Source: Chionoecetes opilio (Eukaryota; Arthropoda; Malacostraca; Decapoda; Majidae). Taken from it: a stretch of 64,000 nt of DNA. The position numbers were made by a program, and so were the translations under genes. Shown one piece after another: positions 24,340 to 36,853 of the stretch. The stretch spans positions 232,070 to 296,069 of the forward strand of contig JACEEZ010020120.1 of the NCBI GenBank assembly GCA_016584305.1. Reading direction: 5' to 3'. Position 1 is the stretch's first letter; each line of letters begins with the position of its first letter. The notes beneath the pieces are model-generated. The model ran no database searches. It saw nothing but the letters and a program-made list of their open reading frames with translations, and was not told the DNA's origin.

Positions 24340-25597
24340 CAGTTCAGTTCAGTTGTTGGTCGGGAGTCAGGCCTTTTTCAACGGCACTCCCTGACGTGTT
24401 TCTTCTTGCTGTCTGGGTCTTTAATTAGTTTTCTTCTCTTATTCTATCTTATTAGTTTCTTTCTTTTTCTTTCTTCTTATTTTCTCTGGTCCTCCAAAAA
24501 CTGTTGATTGTTCTTTTTGCTTCTTCCACATTCCCCTCTCCGAACAAATACTCCCCCACTATATCTTCTTCCTCCTCTAAGTAAGGTTGTTGTAGCCTCA
24601 CACTTTTCTTTCTTTCATTACTGTAGGCTGGGCACCATAACAGAAAATGTTTTAAGTCCTCCTTTTCCGCCCCACATAAATCACAGGTTATTTCTTTTCC
24701 CCAGAACCTCCTTCTGTCGTTTATTTGTAGGTTATTTGTCCTGCACTTGAACAGTAGTTCTGAAGCTTGGTCATTGCTGTATATTTCTTCTTGGCCTCCC
24801 TTCTCTTTTCTCCATTTTCTGTATATTTTCAAACTTGCTTTTTCATTCATTTCATTCACCCATTCTCTTGTGTCCAACTCTCTCATTTTTTTCCTTATAC
24901 TCTCCTTTGTCTCACACCTCACACCCTGGTTCATGACTCCAGTCTTTCTCAAATCTTTCATTACAGCTTGCATCCATTTATTTTGTCTTTTCTCAATCAT
25001 CTCCTCTCCTATCCTTTTCACTAGGTCATTCCCGTCTATTAATACATACCTCAAGTACTTCCACTGTCCCTCCCTTATTCTATTCCTAACACTGGATGCT
25101 CCCACTTCCCCCTGGAGCGCCGCCCCCTGTGTATAGGCCTGTGCCCCAAAGATTTTACGGTACACCCCATTTTCAATTCTCTGTAATTTATCCATTTCTT
25201 GCTTTGTTAAATTGATCACATTAACCCCATATAGTATTGATGGTAATGCCACACTTTTCCAGTACGTTTTCCCTATTAGAATTTTAGAGCAACTTTTTGC
25301 GATGATACTATACGTCATATTTGCCATTTTTCTTGCCTTATTAAACATTTCTTCTTTTTGTATTTTGAAACAATTCTTCTTGTCATTTATGGTTATCCCT
25401 AAATATTTCATTCTATCTCTAACATTTATATTTCCCAACTTTTCAGGTTTATCTTTCATATTGAAAATAATGATGTTACTTTTATTTTTATTCATTTCCA
25501 ATCCATACTCCTTACCTATTTCCTCTAACCTGTGTACTACCTGTTCTGCCTCCTCTATACTACTTGCTAGTAACATCTTTTGAACCCCATTTCCCAC
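24340..25597 (-). mobile_element. 5'-truncated LINE: C-terminal part of reverse transcriptase ORF
   Basis: An open frame of 381 codons runs 25597-24452 on the minus strand. It starts with MLLASSIEEAEQVVHRLEEI, the segment that normally follows the catalytic YADD of LINE reverse transcriptases, continues through the thumb (MKYLGITI, SILYGVNV), and ends with a Cys-His motif (CDLCGAEKEDLKHFLLWC, CX2CX8HX4C). The 3' end at about 24340-24360 shows short CTGAA-type repeats. The endonuclease and palm are absent, so this is a dead 5'-truncated copy; the frame is still open, suggesting recent insertion. Confidence 0.85.
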
Positions 25598-25607
25598 GGG
25601 GGAATAG

Positions 25608-26872
25608 TAACGGTGTTGCGCGAAATCTTGTCAGTGCGAAATCCTGTAAACTCCTCCATTCATCTATCTTATTTCACTAATTTTACAGCTTAACTGCTGC
25701 CCCGATACACGTTACAGGCAACATCGAGTCACAAGCTTTCCATGAGGATACTTACAAGGGTAAATTTCTAGTGTTTGCCCATACTCTCCCACTTCCCCCA
25801 AACAATTTTGGGGACCTGTGGGAATGCGGGGTTTTCGGGCTGGGAACAAAATATGTGTCGGAAACACGTACAGTAATTTAAGAGTTGTGTAGGGGGGTAA
25901 AATTCCTTAGATCTAGGGTAATTTGCTTATATCTAGAGAAATTTGCCTAACCAAAATTAACCTAACCTAGCGGGGGGCTTGACCCACCGATAACCAAATC
26001 TAACCTAACCTAACCAAATCTAACCTAACCTCCTAGCGGGGGGTTGGGGGGGTTCTCGACACTTCGGTCATCGTTCTGTGAGGATCGTCAGGTTCACACG
26101 TCTCTGGACTCAGAAGAAATCCAATTAATTTTTCCTATATCTAGGGAATTTTTTCAACACTCCTAACTCAAAAACTATGTGGTTGCGACGCATATTTTGT
26201 ACCCCAGCCAAATATCCCGCATTCCCCCAGGTCCCCAAGCTTGTTTTGTGGGAGAGGGGGAGTATGGGCAAACACTAGAATAATACCTTTACAAGTACGT
26301 AATAATAGTTACTCAAAAGCTTAAAATATCCACGTCAAAATTGGGAAAAGGAGTATGGTTCTTATCAGGTAAAATTATTATCCTTTGTCTGGATACCAGT
26401 GCATCTAACTACTCTCATAAAATAATAAGTGTCTCAGAATACCCTGTAAAATGTTTCAGGGCAGCAGTAAAGCTGTAAAACATGCAAATAAAAGAATATA
26501 CTTCGGTAACTTACGAGAAAGTTAAGCTTTTCTCTTTGATTTGCATGTTTTACAGTATTGCTGCTGCCCTGAAACATGTTGCAGGGTACTCTGAGACACT
26601 TATTATTTTAAAAGAGTACTTACATGCACTGGTATCCAGACAAAGGATAATAATCATACATGATAAAAACCATACTCCTGTTCTCACAACCTGACTGTTT
26701 TTGACATGGATATTTTAAGCTTTTGAGTAACTATTATTACTTGTAAGTGTTCTCATGGGAAGCTAGTGACTCAATGTTGCCTGTAACATGTATCAGGGCA
26801 GCAGTTAACCAGTAAAACCAGTGAAATTTGAGCGATGAATGAGGGGTCTACAGGATTTCGCACAACAACGGC
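25608..26872. mobile_element. Compound foldback element with two internal hairpins
   Basis: Outer arms 25608-25760 and 26740-26872 are inverted copies (shared: GCGAAATCCTGTA; GTTACAGGCAACAT). Inside lie two separate hairpins: 25766-25865 with 26188-26280 (shared CTAGTGTTTGCCCATACTC) and about 26300-26500 with 26530-26749 (shared ATAGTTACTCAAAAGCTTAA). No transposase frame. It directly abuts the truncated LINE. Confidence 0.75.
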
Positions 26873-27580
26873 GATACATATACTACAGAAAATCTAGTTA
26901 TTTCGACCAGAAACGGTTAAGTTAGGTTAAATCAGATAAGGTTAGGTTAGAGATGGGGTTTGGTTTAGTAACAGATGATATGAAAAAAAGAAAATGTTCA
27001 AAACTACAGCTCGGTGCAAAGCGGAACAAGATTTGCGGGGCGGGCACCCCCACACAAAAAATAAATTTGACTTCTGGCAAAAACTAATGCCAGATTCATT
27101 CAAAGCACATTAAAACTATTCAGGAAAACGGTATTATTCCAGATGAACACCGAATTCACTTTGGTGGACGAAACAATTTTTTTCTGGTGAGTTTTGATGT
27201 GTTTTGAATTAATCTGCTGACCGTTTGTGTAGCAAACCATTTTTTTATGTTTTTTTTATAGTTAGGTAAAGGTTAGGTTAGGTATGGGTTCGGTTAGGTT
27301 CAATTTGTATATTTGTCATTTTTGTTACAAAAAAAAAAAAAGTTATTTGCAACAGAAACGGTTAGCAGATTAATTCACACATCAAAACTTAGCAGAAAAA
27401 AATAGTTTCGTCCACCAAAGGAAGTTCGGTGTTCATTTGGAAATTTACCAGAAAAAATCAGTTTCAGCCTTGAAATCACGAGATGACCTAAACCGTAAAT
27501 TTTCCTTTTTTTTTTCATAGGCTAGCTGGGTTAAGTTAGGTTAGATTAGGTTAATTTAATGGTTTGATTAGGTTATTATT
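25950..27580. repeat. Scattered TTAGG/CCTAA-like motifs
   Basis: Short runs such as CTAACCTAACCTAACC (26000-26030), GGTTAGGTTAGGTA (about 27270) and GTTAAGTTAGGTTAG (27530) recur here, and others at 20630-20690 and 21466. They resemble degenerate arthropod telomere repeat TTAGG. Confidence 0.6.
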
Positions 27581-27785
27581 TGATGCTTTTACAAATGGAG
27601 TGTTTTTTCCCGTCAAAACATCCAAAATGTGTATTTTTAGAAATGTAATAACTTTTTCTAATTGCAAAAAATACTTTTTTTAGGTTTGCACAGAAAAAAA
27701 ACTATCTCCATTAGGAAAAGCATCACATATTAAGCGAAAAAGACTCGAACTTGTCTGGAAATCTTGCAACAGTCATAAAAAAAAT

Positions 27786-27845
27786 TTATACCCCGGATTC
27801 GAACCAGGGCCCGCAGATTCATAGCTAGGCGTGCTAGCCTTCTTC
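27786..27845 (-). repeat. tRNA-derived SINE fragment
   Basis: Minus strand reads CTAGCACGCCTAGCTATGAA followed by a GGTTCGAATCC B box, close to the head of the SINE at 40809-41100. Confidence 0.6.
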
Positions 27846-28877
27846 TTGTGACCTTTGTCACTTAGTATCGCTTCATAGGTCCTCTTCAACTTAGTCTCCT
27901 TCGTTAACAAACTAGTCAACTCTTTCCTTGTCTTTTTCACCTGGAATACTAAATCATTTTCATTACTTTTCGGTCCTTATACAGTACTATCATCCTAATT
28001 CATTGTCTTCGTTGTGTTCTTATCTCCCCGCACTGCGTTGGGAACTCTTTTGTGAAGTTTACAATACTTTGTTTCCTTTATCCCCATACAGCCCTAACAC
28101 CGTACACGGCCCCGTCTTCCTGCTGTAGCCTCCTCTCCCACTCCTCTCTGGCTAGGATTGTTACTATTGATCCTATCAACCTTTTCCTCTGGGGAACAGA
28201 ACATTTGTGCAGTATTTTCTATATTTTTATCAAATTGCAGGTGATAACCTTTCTCGCTAACACAAAAGTTTATTATGCAAAGACAATGAATTGACTTTTA
28301 AATTTTTTAAAGGAGCTTGATAGTCATTCGGGTATCCTTGTGAGTGAGCCCTTGTTAAACTATGATAGCAGTGAAGCGTGTACGTCTGTGCTTATATAAG
28401 AATGGTGTGTGTTATACTGTTAAAGTAGAAAAACCTACAGTGGCCTAATACAGTAGCCTTTTCAGCATGTTAGTGTAGCCTCCTTCATAGGTTATAGCAT
28501 ACATTGAAATGTAACTTCAAACATTCCATTTTTTTCTGGTCTCACCACCTTAATGTTCCCGTCTTCTGTACATATGTACATACGTATATCGTTGATTTTG
28601 AATTTGGTTGAAAGACATAATTTAATTCAGAGTGTACGTATAGCTAAATACGTAGAATTTTGACAATGTCAGTTTTATGTTAAGAAAAGAAAGTGGAGCT
28701 GAAGAAAGCTTCAGTGCTCATTTAACTAATGTATGTGATAGGAAAGATGAGTAAAGTTGTCACACTTGATAAATGGTAGAAGTATCTATAGGTTACATTC
28801 TTCAATATCTAAATGTTATCTCAGTCTGTTGTATTTCCAGTGGTCACAAAACATCGCAGGTTCAAGGTGGTTGTGAA

Positions 28878-31800
28878 ATGGAGGAGCAAAAGGGCAAAGA
28901 AAACCTTCCCCTCTCAAGGTTCCAGAGGGCTGCCTCGCTGTCCCAGAAGTACCGCAGATCAGTAGAGGCTGGAAAACAGGCAGAAAAAGGTGCACTTATC
29001 AGCATTACTGAATTTTGACTTCATTGTCAAACTGCATGTTACCTAGAAATTCAGAAATGTCATTTGATGGTAGATACCCCTAGTATATATACAACAGTCA
29101 TGATTTTCATAAACTTTCGAGTAACGTATAAAACTGTACCTATGTTATGACTACTGAACATGATTCAACTTAACAAGTCAAAACGTTATATTTGCGAAAT
29201 AATAAGAGAGCACCTCATATGTGCAGTAAAACATTCATTGATCTTAGACTATTTTTTCACCTGGCCTTCCCCCAAACAAATAGGGCAGCACAGAAGGAAA
29301 AACAGATTGTATCCTGCTTTTTATTTTTGTGGAAGATTACTCTCTGTGGGAATTTATCCCAACCCTTAGTTCTCGTCCCTTTCAATTGTCTCTTATGGCA
29401 TGCAGGGAATATGGAGACTCGGGACTGGCTATATGGAAAATCATGTAGGCTGACTGCACCACTTAGTATTGTAGTGCCACACTTAAATGGCCGTTGGGGT
29501 CACTAAATAGCTGTGCCTTGTAAGCGAACTGTAATAACAATAATAAAGAAAAGAGCATTGGGACATTTTGCTCATGTAGAGAGTAGACTTTAAGGCAATA
29601 TGTCTAGTTAGTCAAATTTCATGGTGATGGCTGCCATATAGGTTCAGTGATGCATATGTGTGTGCAAAGTGAAAAGCTGCAATATTTATCACCTTCAACT
29701 TTGTATTACTGTGCTCAGTGAATTTAATTTGAGTCGGGTACGTACCTCAGAGCATACATTATGGCCGGTGTGACTATATAGAAGATCCGGCGTTAAGGTT
29801 GGTCCTCCTCATGCGCAGAACTTGATGTTTTTAAATCTTACCTAACCTAGCCTAATCTAATTTACCTAACATAAAATACCGCCCAAGAGCGTGATATTTG
29901 GTCCGAGTAACAGCTCGCGTCGTCTGTTTGTTTACATAAACTAACTTCTGCAAATGCACAGGAACAACCGTAACGGTGGACCTTCTATACCGCCACATCG
30001 GTGTAGGTGGACATTTAGAATCATAAAGTAAGGGATAGCTCAGATCCACCACCACCATCATCCCTCAATGTACTACGTACAGCCAAACACCCTTTGAAAG
30101 GCAGAGAGGGCATAGTTATGTATATTAAGCAGAATTTGTAATTTCAGATGATAATGGTAACATACATTCCTTCTCTTATCATATATAGATTGTAGTGCAA
30201 GTGAGAGTAAGACAAAGACTGCTTCAATCAAGCCAGAAGTAGTGAGTGAAACCACTAAAGCAAAAGTTAAAAGCTATTTTTCACGTGGCATTGCACCAGC
30301 ATCTCGCAGACCACTTTGTGAGGACACCAACCAGACATGGCTCAAGCAGAAACAAGCACCAGACAAAGGTATTATACCTTTTCCAGTCTGCCTTTGTGAC
30401 ATGAAAGTTTGATATTTGTATCTCTCTCTTTTGAGAATGTCCATTATAATAAGTTTACAAGATTGATCCTATTTAGAAGAATGTTACTGTTTGACACACT
30501 CACATTGATAGTTTTTGGCACTAATCTAATGTTTCATCACCAGTAGCTAAGCCATCAACAGAAAGGCTCACCCATTCAGTCAGATCCGTAGGGGACAACC
30601 GCCAATCTGCAGGAGTCAGGTCCAGGGTCCATGAGTCAAGGACTGTGGCTGAAAATACCAGTCTCCCTCAAGGGGTGAAGCCAGTTTCAGACGCAAAAAA
30701 GTTCCAACTCAGAGGTAAGAGATATCCATGCATTTTTTTATTTTTTTTATTGTATCATTAATATTCAGTGTATCATGTGTATGTTATTAACCCCTTGAGA
30801 ACCAGAACGTAATTTCCATTGTAATTTGGCTACCATTAGACAATTTTTAGTGAATATAAGAAATATTTTATAGATATGACCTGTTTAGTATCCTTGTCGA
30901 CTAACTAATTTGGTATATTCAGTTACTTTTCGTAATATTATAGCTAACAACATATAATTTTATATAGCAAAGGAAAGATCTGGGTGCGAAGAGGTTAACA
31001 TAGCAGAATGGAAATTACTTATTTGCGTAGGACCATGCATGCCAGGCAGCACTAGAAATCCCAGGATGGGAATACATAGCCCATTAGCATCCAATTCACA
31101 TGTTACTGCCACAAAATTGGCCGTCATCTTTCGACCAGCTTGACACCTGTTTGCGATGAGTTGAAGGTGCTTCTCGATGCTCTATTAAAGATCTGATCTA
31201 CGCAACCCTTCCCAGTTCTAAATCCTCCGTGACCCTCACTAACCTTGCCATTAACAATTTTATCAATAGTACATTATATAATACTTATATACATATTTGT
31301 TGATTTTTAGGCACAACCAAAACACAGCATAGTGCAAAATCCACCTCAGCCTCAAGTGGGTCATCTCTTCAGTTCAAGACTAAAGCCTCCAATGGATCAA
31401 CCCTTCCATTAAAGACCTCCACTGGGCCATCCCTTCCATTAAAGACCTCCACTGGGCCATCCCTTCCATTAAAGACATCCACTGGGCCATCCCTTCCATT
31501 AAAGACATCTACTGGGCCATCCCTTCCATTAAAGACCTCCACTGGGCCATCCCTTCCATTAAAGACCTCCACTGGGCCATCCCTTCCATTAAAGACATCC
31601 ACTGGGCCATCCCTTCCATTAAAGACATCCACTGGGCCATCCCTTCCATTAAAGACATCCAGTGGACCATCCCTTCCATTAAAGACATCCACTGGGCCAT
31701 CCCTTCCATTAAAGACATCCAGTGGACCATCCCTTCAGTCAAAGATACCTTCTGGTTCATCTATTCAGTCCAAGGCACCATCCTCCGAGTCATCCATTCA

Positions 31801-34800
31801 GTCTGGTACTTCAACCTCAACTGAGTCATCCGTCCAGCCTTTATGTACACAAACAAATACAATTGATGCAAATAAAGTTTCAGCTTCTTTGAAAAATGGC
31901 AGCACAGCTAGTCACTCTCAAGCCAAAGTTGTAATAGAAACAAGTTCTGCAGCAACAGTCAAGGCCCCTCCTGAAGCAAAGACTCAAGAGCTGCCTCTAG
32001 CCATATCTTCTTTATCATCCATTGATATTCAGGATAAACCAAATACAAAGCTTAAAGACGCTGCTCCATCACAGTCGAACACAACAGATGAAACTCATGA
32101 AAGTAAAAGTCATCAACATGTGACAGCCACTTCTACAGAGAAAGCACCAACCACGGAAAACAACAAGACTGCAGATGTTAAAGATTCTTTCACGTCAGAG
32201 GTGTCCAGCAAGAGTAAAGAAATTGGAAACATGTATGCAGGGGATGCTCCTAGGTATGTTCAGCCTGAATATTTACTTTTCATATCTTGGTGAATTTGTG
32301 CAAATCTAGGGGTGGGTATAATCGTCAGTCTTGTAGAACATTGTATGTATCTGTTCACAGCAAACTTTGGGAATTAGATGATTTTGAGATTGGTCGTCCA
32401 CTGGGCAGGGGCAAGTTTGGTAATGTCTACCTTGCAAGAGAGAAGTCAGCCCAGAAGGTACTAGCTTTGAAGGTGAGACTTTATTTTGTTGATGATGGCT
32501 GTGCATCACCAGGTGTTGAATGACTGATATTAACTGCAGAAATGAGAGAATTGTGGAGAGGGAAGAGGGCTTATGGGTAAGTATGGTACCTGCCTTTCAA
32601 AAGAATCATGATGATTGCAGGTCCTGTTCAAGGCTGACCTGTCCAGAGCTGGTATCAGTCATCAGGTGCAAAGAGAAGTGGAAATTCAGACACGCTTAAA
32701 GTAAGTGTTGCTTGCATTTATAGCTGCTATCTGTAAAAAGTGAAATTAGTTCAAAATAGTTAGGAGGCAAATTGGCATTTTTCATCTCATTTACTGGAGA
32801 TTGCAGGCTTTATTAATACACAGATATAACTTCCATTGAATTGTAGGGTGAGGTAACCAATAGCTACACAAAATTCATGGTTATTTTCCTTTTAGTTTCC
32901 TGTACCCGTCGCACAAATAACATGGAGAATGTCATATAGGGGCAGTATATAAAGGAATGATTGTATTTTAATTTGATAAGAGATTTTAAATATCTTAATA
33001 CACTGCTGAGAAAATGACCTGTAAAGTTGGTGCGTACCTATTATTATACCTAGTTATAGGATTATAATAATGCGTTTCTGGAAACTTTTAGATCAATCTA
33101 CCCTGTATCAATGCTGTTTTATAATATGGATTCTTTTGGGATTAATTTTTTGACCTCTGTAATAAACCTTCATAATTATCAAACAACTATTCCACACCAT
33201 ACAATATTTTAATGCGCATGTTGAGTTTTTGATTCAGTTTAACTTAGTTTAACCAGCATGTGGATTTTCTGCTGCCTTGCATCCCAATGTGCATGTATGG
33301 ATGAAGGTTGGTTTGCAGAAAAAATTTCATCCTGCTGTATTTTTTATATTTTTTTATCCTTTTCAGACACCCCAATGTTCTCCGCATGTATGGTTACTTT
33401 CACTGTGAGAAGAGAGTGTACCTTCTGTTGGAGTTTGCCCGCCATGGGGAGCTGTACAAGGTGTTGCGCTCCCAGCCCAACCAACACTTCACGGAATACC
33501 ACTCTGCTAACTACATCGCCCAGGTGCTGTAGTACTAAGTGTTGCCCCCAATATCACCTCATAGGAGTACCACTTTTCTTGCTATGATGTAGACCAGTAG
33601 GAGTCCACTGTAACAAGGAGCCCCTGATAAAATTCTTTAAATTGTTCGTTTTCTGACCTTTTGTTGGTATTTTTTCAGCTTGTTAGTGCACTTCGATATC
33701 TACATATCAAAAACGTAATCCATCGAGACCTGAAGCCGGAGAACATCTTGATAGCAGCGAATGGGCAGCTGAAGATTGCAGACTTTGGTTGGTCTGTCTG
33801 GTCTCCAAATGAAAGGTCGGTCAGCAAAAGGGAAGGTTCTGTAAAGTCACTGCATATGATATCTGTTAATGATGTAAAGCATTTGCAAAAAGGTTGCCGC
33901 CTGCATCAACTAGCATAAGAAAACAATAATTATCAGTATACGTATATAGATTGCAAATTGTATTGTAATTTTGTCATATATCCTTTCTAAAATAATCTGG
34001 AAAAGACTATATAGGTTTGACTTTCTCAAAATATGTACTGTCCAAACTGTTCTAAAAATGTATATCCGTCTTATACGTTTTAGGAGGACAACTCTCTGTG
34101 GCACCTTGGATTATCTTCCTCCTGAGATGATTGAAGGCCGAAAGTATGATGAGAAAGTTGATATCTGGTCCCTTGGGGTTTTATGCTATGAGTTTGTGTG
34201 TGGGAAGCCTTCTTTTGAAGCTGCTCAGAAGGCTGAAACTTTCAAGAGGATTGCTAAAGTTGATATTCAATTTCCAAAGTTCTTGACAGATGAAGTTATC
34301 GACTTAATTTGCAAGGTAAGACGCCATACTTTGTCCTATTTAAACCTGAAGAGAAGAATATATCAAAAATAGCATGAATGTCATCATTAAAAAGGCAGGA
34401 GTCATACTTATGTATGCCACAAAACATTTATGTATCATATGAGTGAATTGTAAATCTTTGCAAGCTTCCACTTATCCAATGCAGTTTGCTCTGCAGTAAA
34501 TTCTACCTGTGGTGAGTGACTAACTTCAACTTCATGGCCCTAAGCTTTTCAGAAGTTGATCACTTTGTAAGACTAGTGGTAAACAGCATGGGAAGGAGAA
34601 GTGAAGTGATTCCCTCTACATGTATTTTACTACAGACGCAACCAGCTGTGTGTGTGTTTCAGCCATTAACATATTTAGATTTCACAAGTTTGGTTTTAAA
34701 CATGCCACACCTTCCTTCACAGATGCGTTTGTGTGTGTGTTTGCCATTTTATTACATTGTACACTTGTTGCGTCCCATTACTATGAGTCCACAGTTTATT

Positions 34801-34946
34801 TATTAACCATGATTACCCTATCTTCTTAACAGCTTCTGCGCCATAATCCCAAGGAGCGACTTTCTTTGGATGCCGTTGTGAAGCATCCTTGGATCAAGAA
34901 GCACTACAACCCTGATGCTCCGCCCCCTAACCCATGCATGCGCTAA
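28878..34946 (+). CDS. AURKA: Aurora A-type mitotic serine/threonine kinase, 10 coding exons
   Basis: Exons: 28878-28989, 30189-30368, 30544-30714, 31311-32253, 32361-32472, 32621-32700, 33367-33523, 33679-33815, 34084-34315, 34833-34946; frame closes to 745 residues. Kinase domain is about 475-735: Gly loop GRGKFG, ATP lysine in VLALK, catalytic [14 protein letters not shown], activation loop [16 protein letters not shown], and [14 protein letters not shown] in the loop is the Aurora A form and holds its activating threonine. The N-terminus [11 protein letters not shown] has a KEN box, a likely APC/C degron. Aurora A acts at centrosomes and spindle poles. The N-terminal arm is about 475 residues, far longer than the ~130 of vertebrate Aurora A, and includes a tandem 10-residue repeat (about 182-298). 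The donor at 33816 (GTCGGT) is weak but needed to join NER to RTTLCGT. Aurora B is the alternative, judged less likely. Confidence 0.92.
29766..30004. mobile_element. MITE (~240 bp) in Aurora intron
   Basis: The left end from 29766 (CCGGTGTGACTATATAGAAG) and the right end to 30004 are imperfect inverted repeats of about 55 bp. No ORF. It lies between the first two coding exons. Confidence 0.55.
30787..30998 (-). mobile_element. TTAA-bounded MITE, copy 4 (intron of Aurora kinase)
   Basis: Reverse-orientation copy of the same family, with TTAA at both edges. It lies in the intron between Aurora exons ending at 30714 and starting at 31311. Confidence 0.8.
31390..31740 (+). repeat. 30 bp minisatellite inside the Aurora coding exon
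   Basis: About 11 near-identical 30 bp units plus degenerate edge copies, in frame, each encoding [10 protein letters not shown] with Thr/Ser and Thr/Ile-type changes. Unit length is a multiple of three, so copy number can vary without breaking the frame. Confidence 0.95.
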
Positions 34947-35527
34947 TTGATGGTGTGCCTAGACTTGTGCACACTAGGGTGGCTCGTTTTTCCACTTTGT
35001 TTCAAAAATTGATTTGCCCTAGTGCGGGAAAGTTCCGAAACGTCCTAAAAATGATTACTGCAAAATATTAGATCGATTAATTGATATCTTCAGGTGCCGC
35101 CATCCACTTGAAAATTCGAAAATAAGTCAAAAAATGAATATCAACATTTTTTTTTAAATAATTTTCAAAATATTTTTTCAGACACAGCCTAGTGTTTATT
35201 ATGAAGAAAAAGAGCTCTACATATCAAATTTCACAACCAGAACGCCAAATTCACATATCTTTAGGTGCTGCCGACCGCGTGAAAATTATCAAAATTGTCG
35301 AAAATTCCATAAATATATATTAATAATTCACACTTGAAACTCATTTGTTATGATAGCCTTACTAATTTTTATCAATAAAATGTTTAGAATATGTGCAATT
35401 GTACAGATCTCTGCTTATGTTGCATTATTTACAACATAACCCGGGGCCCATCACGAGGAGGTGCCTGTACTTTGGGTCCCACCCTTGCCCGACCCATCCT
35501 CCCAACCATATCGAGCAATTTACAGTC

Positions 35528-36853
35528 TTAAATCACATATTGTGACTTGAATTCAAATGTTGGCATCTTTTCTCTTGATGCAAGTTTTGCCCTTATGAAA
35601 CCATCTCTGTTTTTATTTCCAACAACTCTTGAAGAGGCTTCGGTGATCAATTTAATTGATTTCTCCACTGCCTGAGTGTGACAGGGAAATTTAGCACATA
35701 CAAACAACCCTTTATCATTAATCATTTGCTGAATGATGTCATCAGATAGGGAAGTTGTGAGAGGCGGTTCAGTAATTTTGGTAGACTGCCAGTCGATCAT
35801 TGCAGTATAGTCGCTACTGTTAAATGATAATACAGGAATTCTGAACTGACACATTCCCATGGGAACATTTTGTCGCGCCTTCGCAATCCGACGCCATCCA
35901 AGCTCACGAATAAAAGATCGATCAGCTTGGATCATGGCTAATAATATCTTTTATGGGTGTGCGAAATAAGCATTTCTCTGTATCACAGGCTTAATGATTG
36001 AAATAAGTGTCCTCTGACAGCTTTTGACACAATTCAAGAGTTTTATGCACATTCTTAGCAGCGTTGGAAACTGTCCAGTTTTGTTTAATATGAAACCACA
36101 TAGGAGAATATAATTTCACTACAAATGTTGCTATGACAATAATTTTATCACTGGGCTCATCCATCTATAATAATATAAACGAAAGTGTGTGTGTGTGTCC
36201 GCTCCAGGTACCGCCCCCTGTGGCGGAATCCCCTCATATGGCACAGTTTTGGAACCGGCTCGAGCAGGGGAAGGTTTTAAGCCCATTTATGAGATGATCC
36301 GATCCCTTTTTATCTCTTTTTTTTTAGCAGCCTATTAGCAAGAATTGTGAAAAAAAAGTGGGTTGCGAGAATTGAGGAAACCTTGATGTAGGGTGATGGG
36401 TAATGGGTGAGTGAATGGGTGGGGTAATGGGTGTGGGGTGATGGGTGAGTGAATGGGTGGGGGGTGATGGGTGAGGGAATAGATGGGGGGTGATGGGTAA
36501 TGGATGAGTGAATGGGTGTGTGGTGATGGATAATGGGTGATGTGAATAGGTTGGCGTTAATACATACATTTCTACATCCATGATTTCAGGAAAGCTAGAA
36601 GGGGCTATCTGGAGAGTCTGTGTTTGGTGGGCTGAAGGCCCACCAATAGCCCTCCGCAGGAGCTAGCCAAAAAGTCCGCCCAGAGGGCGTCTTTGCGGCT
36701 AGTAGAGACATATAACCTCAAAATCCTGTTCGCTGTAGTCAACCATCGTGAATGAGACATGTTCCCGGGCTGCAGAGCTGCTAATTTCTCGGATACAAAC
36801 CCTGTTGATGCAGCTGTTGTTATATTGAACAAGTATTTTTGATCCGTACTCAA
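35528..36853 (-). pseudogene. Transposon-encoded protein of unknown class, interrupted
   Basis: Three minus-strand pieces are collinear: 36853-36605 (SHSRWLTTANRILRLYVST), about 36168-35990 (MDEPSDKIIVIATFVVKLYSP, IVIATFVVKLYSPMWFHIK) and 35935-35528 (IRELGWRRIAKARQ, FPCHTQAVEKSIKLITEAS, DGFIRAKLASREKMP). A repeat of about 430 bp separates the first two and a stop/frame change separates the last two. Its place inside long inverted repeats suggests a transposase or accessory protein; I cannot name the superfamily. Non-functional as it stands. Confidence 0.6.
36165..36600. repeat. Inserted repeat with a GGGTGATGGGTGAGTGAATG minisatellite
   Basis: Interrupts the transposon ORF. Contains a GT-rich start (36185-36200), a T-run at 36320, and imperfect G/T-rich tandem units at about 36390-36545. 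Its right flank (36553-36615) matches 51178-51244. Confidence 0.6.

Noticed and set aside
24508..25583. Plus-strand open frames opposite the LINE
   Set aside because: Shadow frames; the minus strand carries the reverse-transcriptase and Cys-His motifs.
31369..31760. Minus-strand open frames across the Aurora exon 4 repeat
   Set aside because: They are mirror frames of the 30 bp in-frame repeat; the plus-strand exon has matching phases and splice sites.
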